This document shows positions 5,993 to 11,738 of a stretch of DNA of 11,738 nt, one piece after another. Source of the stretch: DASPFV01 sp035620975 (lineage in GTDB: Bacteria > Acidobacteriota > Vicinamibacteria > Vicinamibacterales > 2-12-FULL-66-21); NCBI GenBank assembly GCA_035620975.1, contig DASPFV010000321.1, positions 1-11,738 on the forward strand, in the 5' to 3' direction. The notes under the pieces were generated by a model. It was not told the DNA's origin, ran no database searches, and was given only the letters and a program-made list of their open reading frames with translations. Positions within the stretch are counted from its first letter, which is position 1, and each line of letters begins with the position of its first letter. Both the position numbers and the translations under genes were made by a program.

Positions 5993-7642
5993 ATGGTCTG
6001 CATGCTCCGGCCAGTGGCTGTCGTTGCGTTAGCAGGCGTCATGGCGGCCGCCGCCGGCCAGGAGCTCGGGACCCTTCAGATCCGGATCGTCCTGGTCGAT
6101 TCCCAGGGGTCGGCCGTGCCCGTGGCGCGGCATGGGCTGCTCGTCAGCGAGAATCCGGCGAGCGCCGCGCCGCGGCTGGTCCTGACCGCACACGACGGCA
6201 CTGCAACCGTGAAGCTGCGGCCTGGCAATTACACGGTGGAATCCGAGCGTGCCGTCCGGTTCGCGGGTCGAGCCTATGAATGGAGACAGGTTGTCGACAT
6301 CGCCGCGGGCCGCGACGTGTCCCTGGATCTGACTGTCGAGAATGCAGAGATCGCGGCGGCTGCCGGCGACCCGGGCGCTCCCGATCCCTCGCCTGACACT
6401 GACGGCTCCTTCCTCCTGCCCCAGTGGCAGGGCAGCGTCGTTGCAGTCTGGACCCCAAGGGCCCATGCGTCGGGTTTCGTGATCGACGCGAGAGGGCTCA
6501 TCGCGACGAGCCTCCCCGGCATCGGCTCCTCGTCAACGGTCGAAGTGCAGCCCACCCCGAGCCTCAAGGTGGCTGGCACCGTGCTCGCGGCGAACCACGC
6601 TGGCGACGTCGCAGTCGTACGCGTCGACCCCGAGGCCATCGCAGGCGTGAAGCCGGTCCCGCTGTCGTGCGTGGAGGAGGCGCGAGCGATCGCCGGTGGG
6701 GACGATCTTTTTGCCGTCGGGGTATCGCTGCGGCTGCAGAGAGGCCTCGAGACCGGAACCGTGAGCCGACTCGAAGGGCCGGAGATCGAGTCCACGCTCC
6801 TGATCACGCGCGAGAGCCCCGGCGGCCCGGTGTTCACGAGCGATGGGCGTGTCGTGGGGCTCACCACGCCTGCCGCCGACAGGGACGGACGGGAGCGTGC
6901 AGAACACCGGATCGCTCGAACGGCCGCTGTCTGCGAAGTCCTTGCGGCTGCGGAGCCGAAGATGCGGGACGGCGAGGCGCCGCCTGGACTGCCGCTCCCG
7001 ACGGAACCGCTCCGCCCCTTCCCGGTGGACGCCCTGAAAGCCGCGGCCGATCGGGGTGTAAGGAGCCTGAGTCCGTATCAGATCTCGTCATCGGCGTTCG
7101 ACGTGACGTTCGTCACGCCGCCGGTCGCCTATGCGATGCAGTATCAGTCGCCCGAGACGCACCGCACGACGAGTCACGACACGCGGAAGGCGGATCCGGA
7201 CGTGGCACCTGCGCCGCCGCGGATGGAGTTCGGCCACTGGTCGGCGTACGTCGCGGACTTCCCGCCTGTGCTCCTGGTCCGGGTGACGCCGAAGGCCGTC
7301 GAGGGGTTCTGGACGACCGTCGCGCGCGGGGCCGCGAGCACGCAGGGCATCTCCATTCCCGCCATCAAGCGATACTCGTCCGGCTTCTCGCGCCTGCAGG
7401 CCTTCTGCGGTCCCACCGAGGTGATGCCGATACACCGGTTCACGCTCGACATGCCGATCTCGGAGACCGAGACAATGCTGGAGGGCCTCTACGTCTACGA
7501 TCCGGGCGCGTTCGGACCTGCGTGCGCCGAGGTCAGGCTCGTCCTGTACTCGGAGAAGGAGCCCGAGAACGGGGATACGCGCGTCGTCGATTCGAAGGTC
7601 GTCCAGAGAGTCTGGGATGACTTCGCCGCGTATCGGCGCTGA
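5993..7642 (+). CDS. Exported trypsin/HtrA-like protein with degenerate catalytic triad
   Basis: The 549-residue protein begins with a signal peptide (PVAVVALAGVMAAAAG, to about 22). Residues 27-115 look like a carboxypeptidase-regulatory/Ig-like sandwich (ATVKLRPGNYTVE). Residues 145-295 follow the HtrA-type trypsin fold: SGFVIDARGLIATS, GDVAVVRVD and RESPGGPVF. The Asp is kept (D205). The His position of 'TNxHVV' aligns with P175 (TSLPGIG), and the nucleophile of 'GNSGGP' aligns with P276, with a Ser only one residue earlier. It is therefore probably a pseudoprotease, acting as a binding or scaffold module in the periplasm. Residues 345-549 form a beta-rich domain I cannot name, with C472 and C511 as a possible disulfide. 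The ATG at 5993 lacks a strong ribosome site; ATG 6002 is an alternative. The gene is divergent from and abuts the metzincin remnant. Confidence 0.82.
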   Translation: MVCMLRPVAVVALAGVMAAAAGQELGTLQIRIVLVDSQGSAVPVARHGLLVSENPASAAPRLVLTAHDGTATVKLRPGNYTVESERAVRFAGRAYEWRQVVDIAAGRDVSLDLTVENAEIAAAAGDPGAPDPSPDTDGSFLLPQWQGSVVAVWTPRAHASGFVIDARGLIATSLPGIGSSSTVEVQPTPSLKVAGTVLAANHAGDVAVVRVDPEAIAGVKPVPLSCVEEARAIAGGDDLFAVGVSLRLQRGLETGTVSRLEGPEIESTLLITRESPGGPVFTSDGRVVGLTTPAADRDGRERAEHRIARTAAVCEVLAAAEPKMRDGEAPPGLPLPTEPLRPFPVDALKAAADRGVRSLSPYQISSSAFDVTFVTPPVAYAMQYQSPETHRTTSHDTRKADPDVAPAPPRMEFGHWSAYVADFPPVLLVRVTPKAVEGFWTTVARGAASTQGISIPAIKRYSSGFSRLQAFCGPTEVMPIHRFTLDMPISETETMLEGLYVYDPGAFGPACAEVRLVLYSEKEPENGDTRVVDSKVVQRVWDDFAAYRR

Positions 7643-7663
7643 GCGGCAGACAGTCGGTCACGG

Positions 7664-7692
7664 TTGACTTGCCAGCGGCGTGTGCTCATGCT
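7664..7692 (+). promoter_or_regulatory. Predicted sigma70-type promoter for the RraA-like gene
   Basis: TTGACT (7664-7669) and CATGCT (7687-7692) are separated by 17 bp. The -35 matches five of six consensus bases and the -10 three of six. The predicted start of transcription, near 7700, would give a leader of about 45 bases with AGGAG at 7732-7736, seven bases before ATG 7744. Confidence 0.45.
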
Positions 7693-7743
7693 GTGCGCTG
7701 TCGGGAGTCGACGCCTCCGTAAGATTCCAGCAGGAGTCAAAGC

Positions 7744-8646
7744 ATGAACAGTCGAACCGGATTCTCGGTTGCCGCCTTCCTCGTGGTCCTTTTCCTCGCC
7801 TCGCCTGGAGTCACGCAGGTATTCAAGCTGACGAAGGAGCAGCTCGTCGAGCTCAGTGCCCAGAATCCCTTCGAGCGGTTTCCGGATGGGCGGCCCAGAA
7901 TCCCTGACGAGCTCATTGAACGGGCACGACTGCTGTCGGCCGAAGACATCTGGTCGGTGCTTCCGCGCAAGGGATTTCCCAACCAGTACGAGGATGGCTT
8001 CCAGATCCTCCACCCCGGCACGAAGCTGGTCGGACGCGCGTTCACGGTGCAGTTCATGCCGGTCCGGCCCGACATCGACGAGCCCATGCAGGCCAGCGCG
8101 AAGGCCGCAGGGCAGGGACGGCTCTCGAATCAGTTCGCCATCGACATGCTCCAGCCTGGCGACGTGCTCGTGGTCGACCTGTTCGGCAAGAAGGCCGGGG
8201 GGACCATCGTTGGCGACAACCTCTTCTACTACGTCATGAAGGCGACCAGGTCGGCCGGGATCGTGCTGGATGGCTCGGTCCGCGATCTCGAAGGCATCGC
8301 CAACATGCCGATGCCGGCGTACTTCCGTCACGTCCACCCGACGCCGATCGGGAACGTGATGCTGACCGGCATCAACATTCCCGTGCGGATCGGGCAGGCA
8401 ACGGTCATGCCCGGGGATCTCGTCGTCGGCGATCGCGAGGGAGTGTACTTCGTGCCTCCCGCGTTCGTGACGGAAATCCTCGACCGGGCCGACGAGACAC
8501 GCATCCACGACGAATGGACGAAGATGAAGTTCGACGAGAGCAAGTACAAGTCCAGCGAGATCTACGGATCGCCGCGCGATCCCGGGCTCAGGAAGGAGTA
8601 CGAGGAGTACCTGAAGAAGCGGCTGCAGGAGATTCGGAAGAAGTAG
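7744..8646 (+). CDS. RraA-family (HMG/CHA aldolase-like) protein with signal peptide
   Basis: The 300-residue protein starts at an ATG with a good AGGAG. Residues 1-24 form a signal peptide (VAAFLVVLFLASPGVTQ), so the protein should be exported, which is unusual for this normally cytoplasmic fold. About 65 extra residues precede the RraA core. The core runs from about 95 to 245: MLQPGDVLVVDLFG, then TIVGDNL (G157, D158), GIVLDGSVRDLEGI (R180, D181) and MPGDLVVGDREGV (224-234). In HMG/CHA aldolases and RraA relatives, the Gly loop and the Arg-Asp pair bind substrate and metal for retro-aldol cleavage or oxaloacetate decarboxylation. The acidic residue often found after R-D-x-x is Gly (G184) here, so activity is uncertain. 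The C-terminal 50 residues are charged and helical. RNase E inhibition, the E. coli RraA role, is unlikely for an exported protein. It has its own promoter and converges on the permease gene 30 bp away. Confidence 0.85.
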   Translation: MNSRTGFSVAAFLVVLFLASPGVTQVFKLTKEQLVELSAQNPFERFPDGRPRIPDELIERARLLSAEDIWSVLPRKGFPNQYEDGFQILHPGTKLVGRAFTVQFMPVRPDIDEPMQASAKAAGQGRLSNQFAIDMLQPGDVLVVDLFGKKAGGTIVGDNLFYYVMKATRSAGIVLDGSVRDLEGIANMPMPAYFRHVHPTPIGNVMLTGINIPVRIGQATVMPGDLVVGDREGVYFVPPAFVTEILDRADETRIHDEWTKMKFDESKYKSSEIYGSPRDPGLRKEYEEYLKKRLQEIRKK

Positions 8647-8676
8647 CCTCCCATCCTCACCGCGGATCCGGGACGT

Positions 8677-11325
8677 CTACTCCGCGCGCAGCGTATCGAT
8701 GGGGTCGACGCGCATGGCACGATACGCGGGGATCCATGTCGCCAGGATTCCGACCGCAATGACGACGGCGGGCATCGAGGCGAACGTTGCCGGATCGTGC
8801 TGCGGGACTTCGAAGAGGAATGCCTGTCCGAGCCGCGCGAACACGGCGGCGAGCGCGAGGCCGAGGGCCACACCCGCCAGCGTGGGCTTGAGCCCCTCCA
8901 GCACCATCATCCGCAGCACGCTGGCTTGCGGGGCGCCGAGCGCCATCCGGATGCCGATTTCGCGGACGCGCTGGCGTACGGTATAGGCCAGCACGCTGTA
9001 GATGCCCACCGACGCGAGCCCCAGCGCGAGGGTCGCAAAGCCCACCAGCAGTCGGGCGGCAAACGGGCGCTGGCCGAGCGACGCTTCCACGACCTGCGCC
9101 ATCGTCTGGATGTCGAGGACCGGCTGCTCGGGATCGATGGCCTGAACCGCCGCGAGCACGGCGGGCGTCAGAGACTCGGGAGGGACCGCCGTGCGCACGA
9201 AGAGCGTCGAGCCACCGTAGGCGAACTGCGCTGCGGGCGCGTAGATGGCGGTTTCCGAGTCCGAGGCCCCCGCCTCGAGGGACCCGGTCTTGACCTCGCC
9301 GACGATCCCGACGACCTCGCGGGGCTCATCCGAGATCATCTTCAGCGTGACGCGCCTGCCGAGCGGATTCTGGCCTGGCCAGAAGCGCTGTGCCGTGCGC
9401 TCGCTCAGGATCACCACGCCGGGTTTGCCGAGCGTGTCGTTCCCGGTGAAGTCCCGGCCGGCGAGCAGCGGAATGCGGGCGGCTCGAAAGTACCCGGGCG
9501 AGGGCAGTCGTACGGCCACGGTCGGCAGCTCCGAATCCTGCACCGGCGGCCATCCTTCCGGCGCCACATACTGCGTGGACCCCCCTTGAAGCGGCACATT
9601 GTCGATCCACGCGGCCGCCTCGACGCCCGGGAGAACGCTGATGCGCTGGAGCACGCGGTCGAAGAACTGGTTGCGCTGCTCGGCGGTGGAGTACTTGGCT
9701 TCGGGGATGCCGATATCCGCCGTCAGCACGCTGGCGGCGTCGAAGCCGGGGTCCACCCCCCGCAGCTGGCCGAGGCTGCGCAGCAGCAGGCCGGCGCCGA
9801 CCAGCAGCATCAGCGCGAGCGCCACTTCCGAGACGACCAGCACGTGGCGCAGGCGACCATCGCCAGCGGAGCTCCCGCGGCTCGACCCGCGCTTGAGCAG
9901 ATCGTTCGCGTCGCGGCCGCTCAGCTGCCACGCCGGGACGAACGCCGCGATCAGACCAGTGGCCACGGAAATAGCGGCGGTGAACGCGAGCACACGGCCG
10001 TCCACGGCCACGTCTTCTGCTCGCGGCAGCGCCGACCCTACCAGCGCAACCAGGACGTCGATGCCGTAGAGGGCCGCCACGAAACCGAGCGCTCCGCCCC
10101 CGAGGCCGAGGAGCACGCCTTCGGCGAGGAGCTGCTGCACGACCCGCGCCCGGCTCGCCCCCAGCGCGCCGCGCAGCGCGATTTCCCGGGCGCGGCCATG
10201 GGTGCGCACGAGCATCAAGTTGGCGAGGTTGGCGCAGGCAATGAGCAGGACGAACGCCACAGCGCCGAGCAGCAGGAGGAGAGACTGACGGGCGTCGCCG
10301 ACGAGATCCTCGTGCAAGGGCAGCACGAGCGCGCCCCAGTCCCTGTTCTCGGCGGGATACTGCTCGGCCAGACGAATCGAGATGGCGTCGAGCTCGGCCT
10401 GTGCGGTCGCCACGGCGACTCCGGGCTTCAATTTCGCAATCGCGCTGTAGTTGTGGTTCGCCCGTTCACTCCGGTCTTCCGGCCCCCAGCGGAGCGGGAG
10501 CCAGACCTGCACGCGGCTCAGGAGCGACGGAGCCGGCACCACACCGATGACGGTGAACGGCTCGCGGTTCAGCACGATCGATCGCCCGACGACCGAGGGA
10601 TCGCCCCCGAAGCGGGAGCGCCAGAACGCCTCGCTGAGCAGGACCGTGCGCGGGGCGCTGTCGGAGTCGTCGTCGGGCAGGAAGCCGCGCCCCAGGATCG
10701 GTTTCAGGCCGAAGATGGGCAGGAACGCGGCCGAGGCGCGCACGATCCTCACCGCCGCGGGCTGGCCCTGGCCCGTCAGGGTCGGACGTCCGCCGCGATA
10801 GATCGCCATGGCCTCGAACGACTGGCTCTGCGCCTGCCAGTCGACAAAATTGGCCGGCGAGAGGCTGAACGTGCGCATGCCGGGAAATGTCGACTGCGGC
10901 GGCGTGTGCCACAGGCGGACGATGCGGTCGGCGTCGGGGAAGGGAAGCGGACGCAGCACCACGGCATTGACCACCGTGAACATCGCCGAGTTCACCCCGA
11001 TGCCGAGGCCGAGGATGGTTATGCCGGCGAGCAGGAAGCCCGGATTCTTCCGCAGCGTGCGGGCGCCGTATCGCAGGTCGCGGCCGAGCGAGGACAGCGC
11101 CGGGAGCCCCCGCCGATCCCGGTAGGCTTCCTTCGTGGCCTCGAGTCCGCCCAGCGCGATGAGCGCCCGGCGCCGCGCCTCGTCCGGTGACATGCCGGCG
11201 CGCAGGTTGTCGTCGACGTGGAGCTGCAGATGGCTCTCGAGCTCGTCCGCCAGCTCGCGTTCGGTGCGCCTGGTGGGGACAACGCCCAGGAGGCGATGCC
11301 ACGCCGCTCGCAGGTGCCGCATCAT
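8677..11325 (-). CDS. ADOP-type ABC permease (duplicated MacB/FtsX), no ATPase nearby
   Basis: The protein has 882 residues from ATG 11325. That start lies six bases after the padR stop, with GAGGAG in padR's last codons as the ribosome site; a TTG six bases earlier is too close to it. The N-terminal 85 residues are cytoplasmic and helical (RTERELADELESHL), the ADOP hallmark. A first membrane span (97-121) leads into a MacB-type periplasmic domain. An FtsX unit of three spans follows (about 348-466) with its RGALGASRARVVQQL loop. A second copy then begins with a span at 493-516, a second periplasmic domain, and three spans (about 759-867) with RMALGAPQASVLRMM, ending VDPIDTLRAE. MacB-like proteins couple ATP hydrolysis to periplasmic work or export of peptides and antibiotics. 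Here the ATPase must be supplied from elsewhere. The gene is almost certainly co-transcribed with padR. Confidence 0.95.
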   Translation of the reverse strand: MMRHLRAAWHRLLGVVPTRRTERELADELESHLQLHVDDNLRAGMSPDEARRRALIALGGLEATKEAYRDRRGLPALSSLGRDLRYGARTLRKNPGFLLAGITILGLGIGVNSAMFTVVNAVVLRPLPFPDADRIVRLWHTPPQSTFPGMRTFSLSPANFVDWQAQSQSFEAMAIYRGGRPTLTGQGQPAAVRIVRASAAFLPIFGLKPILGRGFLPDDDSDSAPRTVLLSEAFWRSRFGGDPSVVGRSIVLNREPFTVIGVVPAPSLLSRVQVWLPLRWGPEDRSERANHNYSAIAKLKPGVAVATAQAELDAISIRLAEQYPAENRDWGALVLPLHEDLVGDARQSLLLLLGAVAFVLLIACANLANLMLVRTHGRAREIALRGALGASRARVVQQLLAEGVLLGLGGGALGFVAALYGIDVLVALVGSALPRAEDVAVDGRVLAFTAAISVATGLIAAFVPAWQLSGRDANDLLKRGSSRGSSAGDGRLRHVLVVSEVALALMLLVGAGLLLRSLGQLRGVDPGFDAASVLTADIGIPEAKYSTAEQRNQFFDRVLQRISVLPGVEAAAWIDNVPLQGGSTQYVAPEGWPPVQDSELPTVAVRLPSPGYFRAARIPLLAGRDFTGNDTLGKPGVVILSERTAQRFWPGQNPLGRRVTLKMISDEPREVVGIVGEVKTGSLEAGASDSETAIYAPAAQFAYGGSTLFVRTAVPPESLTPAVLAAVQAIDPEQPVLDIQTMAQVVEASLGQRPFAARLLVGFATLALGLASVGIYSVLAYTVRQRVREIGIRMALGAPQASVLRMMVLEGLKPTLAGVALGLALAAVFARLGQAFLFEVPQHDPATFASMPAVVIAVGILATWIPAYRAMRVDPIDTLRAE

Positions 11326-11331
11326 GCGCAA

Positions 11332-11676
11332 TCACTCCTCGCTGGGTGTCAGGAAGCGGGTCATGATTTCCGCGGTCGCCTCCCATTCCTTCGTGTCGCG
11401 CTCGAGCTGCTTGCGGCCGGCGCGCGTAATCCTGTAGAACTTCGCCCGGCGGTTGTTGTCGGACGTGCCCCAGTAGGACGTGATCAGCCCTTCCTGCTCC
11501 AGCTTGAGGAGTGCCGGATAGAGCGTGCCGTAGTTGATCGACAGCCTGCCGCCGCTCGTCTGCTCCACACGGCGTGCGATGCCATAGCCGTGCTGCTCGC
11601 CCATCGTGAGGAGGGTGCGCAGCACCATGAGCGAGAGCGTGCCCTGCCAGACGGATCGGCGATCGTCCTGCGTCAT
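11332..11676 (-). CDS. PadR-family transcriptional regulator
   Basis: The 114-residue protein matches the short PadR class. The N-terminal helices (GTLSLMVLRTL and GYGIARRV) lead into the winged helix-turn-helix, with SINYGTLYPALLKLEQEGL (46-64) as turn and recognition helix. The wing is at 65-90 (NNRRAKFYRITRAGRKQL). A short C-terminal helix (residues 91-105) would make the dimer. PadR proteins are usually dimeric repressors released by small ligands such as phenolic acids or drugs. The ATG at 11676 has AGGA only one base upstream and GGGAG eleven bases upstream, so translation start is not strongly marked. It precedes the permease with a six-base gap. A 52-bp palindrome covers its promoter, which strongly suggests autoregulation of the padR-permease operon. 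Confidence 0.95.
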   Translation of the reverse strand: MTQDDRRSVWQGTLSLMVLRTLLTMGEQHGYGIARRVEQTSGGRLSINYGTLYPALLKLEQEGLITSYWGTSDNNRRAKFYRITRAGRKQLERDTKEWEATAEIMTRFLTPSEE

Positions 11677-11678
11677 GT

Positions 11679-11730
11679 CCTATTGGGCTCCCATATGAGC
11701 CTAGCCTGGCTCGTATGGGATTGCAATAGG
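11679..11730. promoter_or_regulatory. 52-bp imperfect palindrome, candidate PadR operator
   Basis: The inner arms CCCATATGAGCC (11690-11701) and GGCTCGTATGGG (11708-11719) match at 11 of 12 positions around a 6-bp spacer. The outer arms CCTATTG (11679-11685) and CAATAGG (11724-11730) match at all seven. Both pairs share one centre between 11704 and 11705, and over the full 26-bp half 20 positions pair. The palindrome ends two bases before the padR ATG. One nested dyad over the promoter fits binding by one or two PadR dimers. Confidence 0.75.
11698..11726 (-). promoter_or_regulatory. Predicted padR promoter inside the palindrome
   Basis: On the minus strand TTGCAA (11726-11721) and TAGGCT (11703-11698) are 17 bp apart. 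The -35 overlaps the outer arm and the -10 the inner arm and centre of the palindrome, so bound regulator would block RNA polymerase. Predicted transcription would start near 11691, leaving a leader of about 15 bases. Confidence 0.45.
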
Positions 11731-11738
11731 TAGACGGA

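Noticed and set aside
5599..6042. Intact 147-residue protease starting at ATG 6042
   Set aside because: The first 40 residues are Arg-rich, lack any signal peptide or metzincin strand, and overlap the signal peptide of the divergent gene.
8647..8676. Shared bidirectional terminator between the RraA-like and permease genes
   Set aside because: Only an 8-base palindrome (CGGATCCG) is present, without a usable stem or T/A runs.
8797..11190. 797-codon open frame on the + strand opposite the permease
   Set aside because: It is antisense to the well-supported ADOP permease. The product is a low-complexity Arg/Glu/His/Ala sequence with no domain.

Overview
The window looks like chromosomal DNA from a high-GC bacterium, most likely an Acidobacteriota member of the Vicinamibacteria type. 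The best clue is the PadR regulator plus long duplicated MacB/FtsX-type permease without an ATPase, at the right-hand end. This is the 'acidobacterial duplicated orphan permease' (ADOP) arrangement. A PDZ/multi-pass/GAF/PP2C phosphatase, a secreted RraA-like protein and a trypsin-like protein with a long unknown C-terminus fit the same picture. The assignment is inference from gene content, not from a marker gene.

Layout. Positions 2-154 hold the C-terminus of a class-III aminotransferase. Positions 155-679 carry no convincing gene but hold a GC-rich, hairpin-rich block with a two-copy composite direct repeat. Next come an unrecognised single-pass membrane protein (680-1324, +) and, convergent with it, a GNAT acetyltransferase (1358-1930, -). 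A 90-residue hydrophilic, probably disordered protein (2045-2317, -) is divergent, across only 32 bp, from an 883-residue sensor-type PP2C/SpoIIE phosphatase (2350-5001, +). The phosphatase is followed by a dyad-containing intergenic region and a small conserved-looking unknown protein (5139-5591, +). That gene converges on a truncated, probably frameshifted metzincin zinc-protease remnant (5599-5971, -).

The right half has two exported proteins on the + strand: a trypsin/HtrA-like protein that has lost the catalytic His and Ser (5993-7642), and an RraA-family protein with a signal peptide (7744-8646), the latter with its own plausible sigma70 promoter. They converge on the padR-ADOP operon (11676-8677, -). 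A 52-bp imperfect palindrome lies directly upstream of padR and covers its predicted promoter, which is what an autoregulatory PadR operator should look like.

How the genes relate. The padR-permease pair is a clear operon. The phosphatase would signal from a membrane/periplasmic input to an unseen partner (anti-sigma-antagonist type), and no STAS or HPr-like partner lies in the window. The other genes look like independent transcription units. I found no CRISPR array, tRNA, rRNA, insertion sequence or phage module. The most interesting items are the padR dyad, the pseudoprotease, the broken metzincin and the ComP-like architecture of the phosphatase; none amounts to a demonstrably new system.
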